Source: Alphaproteobacteria bacterium (GTDB lineage: Bacteria > Pseudomonadota > Alphaproteobacteria > Micavibrionales > Micavibrionaceae). From it: a stretch of 10,613 nucleotides of DNA. How positions within the stretch are numbered: position 1 is the stretch's first letter; every line of letters begins with the position of its first letter. This document shows positions 1 to 7,658 of this stretch, piece by piece. A program made the position numbers and the translations under genes. Under the pieces are notes generated by a model. The model was not told the origin of the DNA. It searched no databases and saw only the letters and a program-made list of their open reading frames with translations. The stretch lies in NCBI GenBank assembly GCA_030639165.1, contig DAOWDF010000035.1, positions 1 to 10,613 of the forward strand, written 5' to 3'.

Positions 1-324
1 AGCCTAACCGCTATTGGCAACGACCTTGGTTTTGACCATATTTTCTCACGCCAAATCGAAGCTATCGGCAATGGGGGAGATATCGCAATCGCAATAAGCA
101 CCTCAGGCAAAAGCCCGAATATCACCAAAGCCTTAGAGATAGCGCGCGCAAAGAAGCTTGTAACGATAGGACTTTCAGGGCGCGATGGCGGAGAAATGCC
201 CCCTCTTTGCGATCATATGCTTATCGTGCCATCTAACATTACCGCCCGCATTCAGGAAATGCACATCTTACTCGGCCATATGCTCTGCGGTGGCCTAGAG
301 CAAAAACTCGGCCTAGTAACTTAA
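1..324 (+). CDS. gmhA: GmhA-type phosphoheptose isomerase, SIS domain (5' end missing)
   Basis: The frame is open from base 1 and stops at TAA 322-324, giving the last 107 residues of a SIS-domain sugar isomerase. GmhA converts sedoheptulose 7-phosphate to D-glycero-D-manno-heptose 7-phosphate in the cytosol, the first step of ADP-heptose synthesis for LPS inner core. Visible residues are the phosphate-binding STSGKS loop (fragment residues 33-38), a GRDGGEM turn (60-66) and the helix ARIQEMHILLGH. In that helix a Gln (85) and a His eight residues later (93) match the zinc ligands Q172 and H180 of E. coli GmhA. The related DnaA-binding protein DiaA has Asn at the last position, so GmhA is favoured. 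The N-terminal zinc ligands lie outside the window. No terminator is visible after the stop. Confidence 0.85.
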   Translation, partial: SLTAIGNDLGFDHIFSRQIEAIGNGGDIAIAISTSGKSPNITKALEIARAKKLVTIGLSGRDGGEMPPLCDHMLIVPSNITARIQEMHILLGHMLCGGLEQKLGLVT

Positions 325-329
325 ATTCC

Positions 330-358
330 TTGAGATTTAACACGTTCTGACATATAAT
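330..358 (+). promoter_or_regulatory. Sigma70-type promoter of the xseB-ispA-dxs unit
   Basis: TTGAGA (330-335) and TATAAT (353-358) are separated by exactly 17 bases, close to the sigma70 consensus. Transcription would begin near 365, giving a leader of about 34 bases before the xseB ATG at 399. It lies in the 74-base gap after the isomerase stop, so the downstream unit can be transcribed independently. This is inferred from sequence only. Confidence 0.7.
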
Positions 359-398
359 CGACCGCTATTAGGGCAGATAAATATAGAGTTAAAAAACA

Positions 399-641
399 AT
401 GACACAACAAAATACCGTTGAAGCACTTAGCTTTGAAGAAGCTCTTGGGGAGCTGGAAACAATTGTTCGTACGCTAGAAACTGGCGAGGCTGCATTAGAA
501 GACTCAATATCCTCATATGAGCGCGGTGCATTACTCAAGAAACATTGCCAAGAAAAGCTTAGAGATGCACAGGCAAAAATCGAGAAAATATCTATAAATC
601 AAGATGGTTCAATAAAAACTGAGCCACTAGATCAAGCATAG
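399..641 (+). CDS. xseB: Exodeoxyribonuclease VII small subunit
   Basis: XseB is the small subunit of exonuclease VII. Several copies bind the large subunit XseA, which carries the nuclease that degrades single-stranded DNA to oligonucleotides in the cytosol. The 80 residues match the family length and carry its signature: SFEEALGELETIVRTLETGE (11-30), then a YERGALLKKHCQEKLRDAQAKI segment (40-61), forming two amphipathic helices. The tail from about residue 65 is polar and probably flexible. The ATG at 399 has no strong Shine-Dalgarno; only a weak GAG lies near 386. It is first in a unit with ispA (24-base gap) and dxs, as in many Alphaproteobacteria. xseA is not in the window. Confidence 0.93.
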   Translation: MTQQNTVEALSFEEALGELETIVRTLETGEAALEDSISSYERGALLKKHCQEKLRDAQAKIEKISINQDGSIKTEPLDQA

Positions 642-665
642 AAAAACGCAAAAAGGATAAATAAT

Positions 666-1577
666 ATGTCGCCATCACCCAGAGATGCACATCCCATTCT
701 ACAACAAGAAATGGACAATGTCTCACAGGCAATTAATAAAACAATAAATCGCCTTTTGCCTGAAACGGACTTGGCAGAGAACCACCTTTATGATGCGATG
801 CGTCACGGCACTTTAAACGGTGGTAAAAGATTGCGCCCGTTTTTGGTTATACACTCCGCCAAGCTATTTAATGTCGATCCAGCAAGAGCACGCCGCGTTG
901 CTGCTGCGCTTGAATTTATACATTGCTATTCGCTTATACATGATGATCTACCATCAATGGATGATGCAGCATTGCGCCGCGGAAAACCTACGGTTCACAT
1001 ACAATATAATGAAGCCACAGCAATTCTGGCTGGCGATGCCCTTCTCACACTTGCATTTGAAGTTTTGAGTGAAAACGAAACTCACGAAGACCCGCGCGTT
1101 CGCTGTAACCTAATCCAAGCCATAGCCAAAGCCTCTGGCGGTCACGGCATGGTCGGCGGTCAAATGCTAGATTTACTGGCAGAAACCAATGACTTTGACC
1201 TTGGCACAATCTCACGCCTACAGCGCATGAAAACTGGCAAGCTAATGGCCTTTGCTTGTGAAGCTGGTGCAATACTGGGAAAAGCTGGAGACCCTCAAAA
1301 ACGCGCCCTATGTAACTACGCGCATGATCTAGGCCTAGCATTCCAAGTAACTGATGATATCCTTGATGTTGAGGCAGACCCGCAAGATACGGGTAAAGAT
1401 ACCAATAAAGATGCGGATGCTGGCAAAGCAACATTTGTTTCAACAATGGGTAAAGAGCAAGCTAAAAACCGTGCAGAAATGCTAGTGCATCAATCAATTT
1501 CTCATTTGAAAATATTTGGTAATCGCGCAGATATGCTTAAAGATTTAGCACTCTATGTTCTCGAAAGAAGAGCATGA
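666..1577 (+). CDS. ispA: Farnesyl diphosphate synthase (polyprenyl synthetase family)
   Basis: This cytosolic prenyltransferase condenses dimethylallyl diphosphate with isopentenyl diphosphate to geranyl and then farnesyl diphosphate, the precursor of ubiquinone side chains and undecaprenyl carrier. At 303 aa it has the usual length. Motifs seen are GGKRLRPFL (52-60), the first aspartate-rich motif DDLPSMDD (93-100), RRGKPTVH (104-111), GGQMLDL (164-170), KTGKL (189-193) and the second aspartate-rich motif DDILD (230-234). The context CYSLIHDD before the first motif, with two extra residues inside it, is the bacterial type-II FPP synthase pattern of E. coli IspA, so a C15 product is likely. 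A longer product cannot be excluded. AAGGAT at 653-658 lies 7 bases before the ATG. The stop TGA is one base from the preferred dxs ATG, suggesting translational coupling. Confidence 0.93.
   Translation: MSPSPRDAHPILQQEMDNVSQAINKTINRLLPETDLAENHLYDAMRHGTLNGGKRLRPFLVIHSAKLFNVDPARARRVAAALEFIHCYSLIHDDLPSMDDAALRRGKPTVHIQYNEATAILAGDALLTLAFEVLSENETHEDPRVRCNLIQAIAKASGGHGMVGGQMLDLLAETNDFDLGTISRLQRMKTGKLMAFACEAGAILGKAGDPQKRALCNYAHDLGLAFQVTDDILDVEADPQDTGKDTNKDADAGKATFVSTMGKEQAKNRAEMLVHQSISHLKIFGNRADMLKDLALYVLERRA
1564..1572 (+). promoter_or_regulatory. Ribosome binding site setting the dxs start
   Basis: The purine run AAAGAAGAG, inside the last ispA codons, ends 6 bases before ATG 1579. This favours 1579 over the in-frame ATG at 1555, which would add eight residues (MFSKEEHD) not expected in Dxs and would overlap ispA by 23 bases. 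Confidence 0.6.
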
Positions 1578-1578
1578 T

Positions 1579-3498
1579 ATGTCGATTGCTGAAAGCATGG
1601 AAGATCAACAAACAATACTAGACTCTATAAATAGTCCTGATGATCTTAATGAATTATCAGACCATAAACTTATCGATCTTTGCACTGAGCTTCGCCATTA
1701 TATGATATCTAGCGTCTCCAAAACAGGCGGGCATTTAGGTGCTAGCCTCGGAGTAGTCGAACTAACCGTAGCTCTACACGCTGTATTCAACACACCTCAA
1801 GATCGACTTATCTGGGATGTAGGCCACCAATCCTACCCGCATAAAATACTGACAGGCCGCAAAAATCAAATGGATACAATGCGCCAAGGCGGCGGCCTAT
1901 CCGGTTTTACCAAACGCAGCGAAAGCGAATATGATGCATTTGGCACAGGACACAGCTCTACCTCCATTTCTGCTGGTTTAGGCATGGCAATCGCCCGTGA
2001 TTTATCTGGTGAAGATAACAATGTAATCGCCGTAATTGGTGACGGTGCAATGTCTGCTGGCATGGCCTATGAAGCTATGAATAATGCAGGCACTCAAACA
2101 ATTAACGGTAAGAAAAGCCGCCTGATCGTCATACTTAACGATAATGAAATGTCCATTGCTCCGCCCGTTGGCGCGATGAGCCGCCACCTTACAAAAATAG
2201 TCTCCTCCAAGCCTTACATAAATGCCCGTGAGATTGGCAAGAAAATCACTGACGTTCTACCCTCACCCATACGTCACGCCGCCAAACGCGCCGAGGAAAG
2301 CGCTAGAATGGCACTTGGCGCAGGAAGTATGTTCGAGGAAATGGGCTTTTACTATGTTGGCCCCGTTGATGGCCACAATATGGCTCACCTTCTCCCGATA
2401 TTGCGCAACGTCCGCGATAGCGATCACGAAGGCCCAGTACTTATCCACCTAAAGACACAAAAAGGTAAAGGATATTGCCACGCAGAACGTTCAAAAGACC
2501 GCATGCACGGAGTTAAAAAATTCGATGTAAATACTGGCGCGCAAGTAAAATCCGACCCCTCCGCGCCAAGCTACACAGACATATATGCCAAAGCTCTAAT
2601 TAACTGCGCCCGCGATGACGATAAAATATTAGGCATCACCGCAGCCATGCCCTCAGGCACAGGAATAGATACCTTCGCAGCTGAATTCCCAGAACGCACT
2701 TTCGATGTTGCCATAGCAGAGCAACATGCAGTAACATTTGCTGCTGGCCTAGCCACCGAAGGCTATAAGCCATTTGTCACCATCTACTCAACCTTCTTGC
2801 AACGCGGCTATGACCAAATTGTTCATGATGTAGCCATCCAAAACCTGCCTGTACGTTTCGCAATAGACCGCGCTGGCCTTGTCGGAGCCGACGGCGCAAC
2901 TCACGCAGGGGCATTTGACATCTCCTATCTTGGCTGCTTGCCTAATTTTGTGATTATGGCGCCAAGCGATGAAGCAGAATTAATGCATATGGTCGCCACA
3001 GCCGCCGCCTATGACGATGGGCCAATCGCTCTGCGCTACCCAAGAGGCGAAGGCACAGGCGCAGAATTACCAGCTGCCCCCGAAATACTGGGAATAGGCA
3101 AAGGGCGCATAATCCAAAAAGGCAAGAAACTAGCCTTGCTGAATTTAGGGACGCGACTAGAAGAATGCAAATCCGCAGCCGCTCTTATCAAGGGGAAATC
3201 TGACATAGATATAACTATCGCAGATGCCAGATTTGCCAAACCCTTAGATGAAGACATGATAACAGACCTTGCCAAAAACCACGCAGCAATCATCACAATC
3301 GAAGAAGGATCCCGCGGAGGCTTCGGCTCTTATGTGCTAGAATTTTTATCAAGCAACGGGCACATGGATAAGGGCTTAAAAGTCAGAACCATGACCCTGC
3401 CCGATAAATTTCAGGATCATAATGACCCATCTATCCAATACGACGAAGCAGGTTTAACCGCAGATCATATCGCTAATCTCGCCTCCTCCTTGATTTAA
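1579..3498 (+). CDS. dxs: 1-deoxy-D-xylulose-5-phosphate synthase
   Basis: This thiamine-diphosphate enzyme joins pyruvate and glyceraldehyde 3-phosphate to DXP with loss of CO2, the entry and main control step of the MEP isoprenoid pathway. It also feeds thiamine and pyridoxal synthesis. From ATG 1579 the protein is 639 aa, near the family norm. Visible motifs are GGHLGAS (His52), DVGHQSYPHKILTGR (80-94), the ThDP/Mg site GDGAMSAGMAYEAMNNA (154-170) with NDNEMS (187-192), VGPVDGH (260-266), the catalytic-Glu segment IAEQHAVTFAAGLA (Glu381), GADGATHAGAFD with His442, and RYPRGEG (486-492). All three transketolase-like domains are present and no key residue is missing. It follows ispA by one base (TGA-T-ATG) and precedes the HAD gene by 27 bases. 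A start at 1555 remains possible. Confidence 0.95.
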   Translation: MSIAESMEDQQTILDSINSPDDLNELSDHKLIDLCTELRHYMISSVSKTGGHLGASLGVVELTVALHAVFNTPQDRLIWDVGHQSYPHKILTGRKNQMDTMRQGGGLSGFTKRSESEYDAFGTGHSSTSISAGLGMAIARDLSGEDNNVIAVIGDGAMSAGMAYEAMNNAGTQTINGKKSRLIVILNDNEMSIAPPVGAMSRHLTKIVSSKPYINAREIGKKITDVLPSPIRHAAKRAEESARMALGAGSMFEEMGFYYVGPVDGHNMAHLLPILRNVRDSDHEGPVLIHLKTQKGKGYCHAERSKDRMHGVKKFDVNTGAQVKSDPSAPSYTDIYAKALINCARDDDKILGITAAMPSGTGIDTFAAEFPERTFDVAIAEQHAVTFAAGLATEGYKPFVTIYSTFLQRGYDQIVHDVAIQNLPVRFAIDRAGLVGADGATHAGAFDISYLGCLPNFVIMAPSDEAELMHMVATAAAYDDGPIALRYPRGEGTGAELPAAPEILGIGKGRIIQKGKKLALLNLGTRLEECKSAAALIKGKSDIDITIADARFAKPLDEDMITDLAKNHAAIITIEEGSRGGFGSYVLEFLSSNGHMDKGLKVRTMTLPDKFQDHNDPSIQYDEAGLTADHIANLASSLI

Positions 3499-3525
3499 AC
3501 CTGATTTAGCATTAGAATTGCGCCA

Positions 3526-4272
3526 ATGAGCTTAGAAAAACCAACAATAGTAATTTTCGATATGGACGGAACAGCGGTGCGGCATATAAACCCACGCCTA
3601 TTACATATCTTGGAATTCTTCGACAGCCTTGCTTATAAAATATCCAAGCTCTTTGGCTGGGTTTTCAAGCGAGGCGGCAAGGGACGAATAGTGCCTGAAT
3701 GGCACGACCCTGAATGGATGAACCCAAACAAGAAAAAGCCCCGCCTACTCGTTCACCGCGCCATTCATAAGGTACGGCGCAAACCTGTCGAGCAAATCGT
3801 GCAACCCTGCCCTGGCCTATATGATGTTTTGGGCTTACTTGCAGAAAACAATATCCCCCTAGCGCTCGTCAGTAATGGCCTTGGCAAAGGATACGGCTAT
3901 GATATTGTGCAAAAATTCGAGCTTGATGAGTATTTCAAAACCTTTGTATTTCGTGAAGATATCACCCATTCAAAACCTGACCCGCAAGGGATTCTACTCG
4001 CCCTCAAGCGTATGGATATTGAGCCAAAACCCACTGATACTATTTGGTATTTAGGTGATCGCCATAAAGATGTGGTAGCCGCGCTTGCTGCTACTAACTT
4101 AATTGAGGCGCAAATACTACCAATAGCTGTGGCCTTTAACGCCGCTGTTGCTGTGCTAGAAAAGAACCTAGGCCCCGACCATATAATCATGTCCTATCAT
4201 GATATGTATGATCAATTGCGGGAGATGTTTGAATCCGTACCAAAGGTAAACAAAAAACTTGCATTACCATAA
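3526..4272 (+). CDS. HAD-superfamily phosphatase with extended basic cap
   Basis: A 248-residue soluble haloacid-dehalogenase hydrolase with every core motif: DMDGT (nucleophile Asp12, acid Asp14), motif II SN (Ser116), motif III Lys150 in HSKPDP, and motif IV LGDRHKD (Asp178, Asp182). It should therefore be an active Mg-dependent phosphatase; the substrate cannot be read from the sequence. The region between motif I and about residue 95 is longer than in simple phosphoglycolate phosphatases. It holds a helical hydrophobic stretch (24-47), then a basic, Trp/Pro-rich part with EWHDPEWMNPNKKKPR (58-73) and KVRRKP (82-87), perhaps a specificity cap. The ATG at 3526 has only a weak AGAA upstream. 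The 27-base gap from dxs implies cotranscription. A role on a phosphorylated intermediate near isoprenoid metabolism is inference only. Confidence 0.85.
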   Translation: MSLEKPTIVIFDMDGTAVRHINPRLLHILEFFDSLAYKISKLFGWVFKRGGKGRIVPEWHDPEWMNPNKKKPRLLVHRAIHKVRRKPVEQIVQPCPGLYDVLGLLAENNIPLALVSNGLGKGYGYDIVQKFELDEYFKTFVFREDITHSKPDPQGILLALKRMDIEPKPTDTIWYLGDRHKDVVAALAATNLIEAQILPIAVAFNAAVAVLEKNLGPDHIIMSYHDMYDQLREMFESVPKVNKKLALP

Positions 4273-4287
4273 ACACTAGCCTATAAA
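4259..4287 (+). promoter_or_regulatory. Likely promoter of the 104-aa gene
   Basis: TTGCAT (4259-4264) and TATAAA (4282-4287) are 17 bases apart, and initiation would fall near 4294, about 24 bases before the ATG at 4318. The -35 matches consensus at only three positions. The -10 lies inside the left arm of a perfect inverted repeat, annotated separately. Confidence 0.45.
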
Positions 4288-4303
4288 AGATTTAATTTTA
4301 TAG
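4281..4303. repeat. Perfect 8-bp inverted repeat over the -10 box
   Basis: CTATAAAA (4281-4288) and TTTTATAG (4296-4303) are perfect inverted arms around a 7-base spacer. The left arm contains the predicted -10 hexamer, and the right arm runs into AGAGG (4302-4306), the likely ribosome binding site of the next gene. It could be an operator, or an RNA hairpin in readthrough transcripts from the HAD gene. No T-run follows, so it is a poor intrinsic terminator. Confidence 0.5.
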
Positions 4304-4317
4304 AGGCAGGTTAAAAT

Positions 4318-4632
4318 ATGGATTACAAATTCACTGGTACACTAACAAACTCTAATGATGGTGAAAACTTTAGTGTTGATCTGCATTTACCAGTTTCAGT
4401 TAAATCAATAAACCAGACATTTACTCAGGCGACCCTATGGAAGCAAATAACAACAAGTGACATGAAAATTGGCGACAGTATATCTGGTAATGTACGTCTA
4501 TTTAATAGAACCAGCACAGGCGAACTTGGTGGGAATAGGCTTGTTGTAATCAATTTTGGTAATGAACAAAAACATTTAAAACACCTAACTTCAACAAGCA
4601 ACTTACAATCATTACCTCATCATACTCGCTAA
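4318..4632 (+). CDS. Unrecognised small protein (104 aa)
   Basis: I do not recognise this family. The product is 104 residues, has no cysteine, signal peptide or membrane segment, and is rich in Thr, Ser and Asn. Alternating hydrophobic stretches (FSVDLHLPVSV at 18-28, GNVRLF at 58-63, NRLVVINF at 73-80) suggest a small beta-sheet or barrel domain over residues 1-82. The segment KIGDSISGNVRLF recalls OB-like strands, but that is a weak impression. The C-terminal 20 residues are polar and His-rich. Support for its being real: an AGAGG ribosome site (4302-4306) 11 bases before the ATG, a promoter-like element, and an uninterrupted frame that ends one base short of the convergent sppA stop. It may be cotranscribed with the HAD gene (45-base gap) or made from its own promoter. 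Confidence 0.65.
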   Translation: MDYKFTGTLTNSNDGENFSVDLHLPVSVKSINQTFTQATLWKQITTSDMKIGDSISGNVRLFNRTSTGELGGNRLVVINFGNEQKHLKHLTSTSNLQSLPHHTR

Positions 4633-4633
4633 T

Positions 4634-6562
4634 TCAAAAGTCTATAACAGGGCTGTAGACACTATTACGTGCATCACTCATAATCATAAATTCAGAGATT
4701 ATAGGCTGTAATTTCCTCAATAAAGCAGCCTGAATGCCCAGCATCTCACCAGCAGCCACCTGCACCTCAAGCATCTCTATGAACCGCTCTACCGCCGATA
4801 ATGGCTTAGGCATGATCACTATATTTGCGCCATTACGATCCGCCGCGCCCGCCTTAACAGCCGCATAATCCAGCGCATCATTAAGCCCGCCAAATTGATC
4901 AACCAGACCCTTATCAAGCGCAGACTTACCGACCCACACCCGCCCGCGAGCGATCTTCTCGACATCATCAACGCTCATCTTTCGACCCGTCGCAACGCGC
5001 GCGACAAAGCTATCATAGATGTTATCCAGCATTGCATTCATGCGCTCCTCTCCTCCTTCAGAGAAAGGCGTATTCATCGACCACATGCCCGAATTATCAC
5101 CCCAGCTTACACTCTCCCAGTTAATACCGAGGTTCTGCCATAATTTTTGCGCTGATAACTTACCGCCTAAAACTCCGATAGATCCCGTGATCGTACTTGG
5201 CAGAGCAAAAATCTGATCAGCATAACTTGCAATCCAGTAGCCACCAGAAGCCGCAGTTCCGCCCATAGAAACAGTAACGCTTTTACCCTCTTCCTGCACC
5301 TTTTGTACCGCGCGCAAAATAGTTTCCGATGCAACAGGAGACCCTCCAGGACTATCAACCCGCAGAACAACCGCATCAATACTAGTATCTTCTGCCGCCA
5401 TAAACAAAGCCCGCGCAATTTTATCCGCTCCAGCAACGCGCCCTCCCATAAGCCCAGCCTGAATAGAAGCGTCCGCTCCATCATTATCCATTATTGTGCC
5501 AACCGCATAAATTAGAGCAACCTTAGGCCTACCTTCATCATCACTATCATCAACTTCGCCACTAAATAACTGCGCCGCAAAATCATCACCCTGCACCATC
5601 ATATCATCGATATATCTATCGAAACTTACGTATGCCAAATCCTTAGAATTAGAGTCGCCAGTCACTTGCTCATTAATCTTCTCAATCAACTTATCCGCAT
5701 AATCCGACTTATCAATTAATCCAGCCGCCAATGCTTCACTATGGGTAAATAACCCACGATCAACTAGAGCCTTAAACTCAAGCTCACTAATGCCCATATC
5801 AGCCGCTATATCGGCAGTAATTACATCAGATAGATCAGCAACAAGAGAGTTCATAGCGTGGCGATTTGCCTCTGACATACTCTCATTTGTGAGGCTTTCA
5901 TATGCATTCTTATATTCTTTACGTTGGAAGAATTGCGGCTCAATCCCGATCTTATCGAGCGCCCCACGCAAGAACGGCATTTCTGCATTTATGCCAGTAA
6001 TCATAACCGAGCCTACTGGCTGCATCCAAATCTCTTCAAAGCTAGAAACAAGATAATAACTCCCCAAACCACCACCATAAGATGGAGCATAGATATAGGC
6101 AAACTTACCGCTTTCTCTAAAATCTTTAATTGCTGCGCGTATTTCTTGAATATGGGCAAGATCATATCTCCCACCTACAAGGCGAGCACAAATGCCCTCA
6201 ACCCGATCATCGTTCTTTGCACGGTTAAGCGCATCAATGAAAGTCTTCACAGTTTTGCCTGTGTTAGAAAATGGATCTGCGAAACTGCTCGGCTTTGGCA
6301 AGTCCCCGATATCACCATCAAGATCCATGTAAAGCACCATTTGCTCAGGAAGCTCAACCTTGATCTCACCAACCAACGAAGACACCATCCATCCACTAAC
6401 TATAATGGATATAAGCATAACAGCTCCCAAAGCCATACATGTCTTCTTGAGTGCTCCCCATAAAATCGGAAGCACGCGCCATTTACGTTTTGCAGGTTTA
6501 GCTACATTAGGAACAGAGGTCTCGGCTGTTTCACTACTTGTTGACCAAGGGTTTTTGCTCAT
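4634..6562 (-). CDS. sppA: Signal peptide peptidase SppA, 67-kDa type
   Basis: This inner-membrane serine protease degrades leftover signal peptides after secretion, using a Ser/Lys dyad. At 642 aa it is the long form with tandem protease domains, like E. coli protease IV. The N-terminal 30 residues are polar and basic, followed by one membrane anchor (about 42-64), which should put the bulk in the periplasm. The catalytic Lys is K218 in QRKEYKNAYESLTNE, equivalent to E. coli K209. The nucleophile is Ser439 in GGTAASGGYWIAS, equivalent to S409. DSPGGSPVASE (403-413) and TGSIGVLGG (459-467) form the rest of the active-site region. An acidic loop (331-346, GEVDDSDDEG) separates the domains. ATG 6562 lies one base after the aroC stop, with AGAGG inside the last aroC codons, indicating coupled translation. 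Confidence 0.93.
   Translation of the reverse strand: MSKNPWSTSSETAETSVPNVAKPAKRKWRVLPILWGALKKTCMALGAVMLISIIVSGWMVSSLVGEIKVELPEQMVLYMDLDGDIGDLPKPSSFADPFSNTGKTVKTFIDALNRAKNDDRVEGICARLVGGRYDLAHIQEIRAAIKDFRESGKFAYIYAPSYGGGLGSYYLVSSFEEIWMQPVGSVMITGINAEMPFLRGALDKIGIEPQFFQRKEYKNAYESLTNESMSEANRHAMNSLVADLSDVITADIAADMGISELEFKALVDRGLFTHSEALAAGLIDKSDYADKLIEKINEQVTGDSNSKDLAYVSFDRYIDDMMVQGDDFAAQLFSGEVDDSDDEGRPKVALIYAVGTIMDNDGADASIQAGLMGGRVAGADKIARALFMAAEDTSIDAVVLRVDSPGGSPVASETILRAVQKVQEEGKSVTVSMGGTAASGGYWIASYADQIFALPSTITGSIGVLGGKLSAQKLWQNLGINWESVSWGDNSGMWSMNTPFSEGGEERMNAMLDNIYDSFVARVATGRKMSVDDVEKIARGRVWVGKSALDKGLVDQFGGLNDALDYAAVKAGAADRNGANIVIMPKPLSAVERFIEMLEVQVAAGEMLGIQAALLRKLQPIISEFMIMSDARNSVYSPVIDF
4636..4660 (-). 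terminator. Possible weak terminator inside the sppA 3' end
   Basis: On the minus strand, bases 4660-4640 form a 7-pair stem (one G-T wobble) with a 7-base loop, followed at once by TTTT (4639-4636). The hairpin encodes the last residues VYSPVID, and the T-run forms the final Phe codon and the first base of the stop. The short T-run makes it a weak candidate. Confidence 0.3.
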
Positions 6563-6563
6563 A

Positions 6564-7658
6564 TCACTTAACCTCTAAACATTGCGCCTTATGGCGCAGC
6601 CAATGATCCGCCAAAACACACGCCATCATAGCCTCAACCACGGGAACGCCACGAATACCAACGCAAGGATCATGACGACCTTTAGTAATAATATCGGCCT
6701 CATTACCGTCAATATCAATGGTTTTACGAGGAGTTAAAATAGAGCTTGTAGGCTTGAAAGCAATGCGCGCAACTATATCCTGACCCGATGAGATCCCACC
6801 GAGAATACCGCCAGCATTATTGCTTTGGAATTCAGGTGACCCATCTACGCCGCTACGAATCTCATCCGCATTTTCCGCGCCGCACAAATCAACACAATCA
6901 AAACCGTTACCAATTTCAACCGCTTTAACCGCATTAATGCTCATCATAGCCTTAGCTATATCCGCATCCAGTTTATCATATACTGGCGCGCCAAGACCTG
7001 CAGGAATACCGCTAACATGGATTTCAACAAGTGCGCCCGCGCTAGATCCTGATTTACGCACCTTACTTAAATACGCATCCCAATCTTTAGCCGCCGCCCC
7101 ATCTGGGCAAAAAAACGGGTTCTGACCAACTTGATCCCAATCCCAATTATCTCTATTAATTTTCTCCGAGCCAATTTGCACAACACAAGCGCGAATTTCC
7201 ACTTGCTCACCTATTTGACTTTCAAGCACCTTACGAGCCACAGCTCCCGCAGCAACGCGGCTTGCCGTCTCACGAGCAGAAGAGCGCCCGCCCCCGCGAT
7301 AATCACGAATGCCGTATTTCTCTTGGTAAGTGAAATCAGCATGGCCGGGGCGAAATTTATCCTTTATATCGCCGTAATCTTTAGATTTTTGATCGGTATT
7401 TTGTATCAATAAAGCAATCGGCGTTCCCGTAGTCTGTCCCTCAAACACGCCCGATAGTATCTGAACGATATCATCCTCTTTGCGCTGCGTAGTATGCTTG
7501 CTCTGCCCTGGTTTTCTGAGGTCAAGAAATGCCTGAATATAGCTCTCATCCAATGGAATACGCGGCGGCACACCGTCGACTACCGCTCCAATAGCCACCC
7601 CATGGCTCTCACCAAAAGTTGTATATTGAAATAATTTTCCGAATTTATTACCTGACAT
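6564..7658 (-). CDS. aroC: Chorismate synthase
   Basis: AroC removes phosphate from 5-enolpyruvylshikimate 3-phosphate to give chorismate, the last shared step of aromatic amino acid, folate and ubiquinone precursor synthesis. It is cytosolic and uses reduced FMN. The 364 residues match the family. Motifs are FGESHG with active-site His19, RKPGQSKHTTQRKE (48-61), FRPGHAD with the second active-site His106, and the flavin/phosphate segment RGGGRSSARETASRVAAGA from residue 121. The start is well set: minus-strand TAGGAA (7670-7665) lies 6 bases before ATG 7658. sppA follows with only one base between stop and start, so the two probably share a transcript. No functional link between them is known. 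Nothing is truncated. Confidence 0.96.
   Translation of the reverse strand: MSGNKFGKLFQYTTFGESHGVAIGAVVDGVPPRIPLDESYIQAFLDLRKPGQSKHTTQRKEDDIVQILSGVFEGQTTGTPIALLIQNTDQKSKDYGDIKDKFRPGHADFTYQEKYGIRDYRGGGRSSARETASRVAAGAVARKVLESQIGEQVEIRACVVQIGSEKINRDNWDWDQVGQNPFFCPDGAAAKDWDAYLSKVRKSGSSAGALVEIHVSGIPAGLGAPVYDKLDADIAKAMMSINAVKAVEIGNGFDCVDLCGAENADEIRSGVDGSPEFQSNNAGGILGGISSGQDIVARIAFKPTSSILTPRKTIDIDGNEADIITKGRHDPCVGIRGVPVVEAMMACVLADHWLRHKAQCLEVK

Noticed and set aside
1555..1578. Longer dxs start at ATG 1555
   Set aside because: It would overlap ispA by 23 bases and add residues not typical of Dxs. The better-placed ribosome site serves ATG 1579.
5924..6463. A 179-codon plus-strand frame antisense to sppA
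   Set aside because: The opposite strand encodes a complete SppA with intact catalytic residues. The antisense product has no recognisable motif and no ribosome site.
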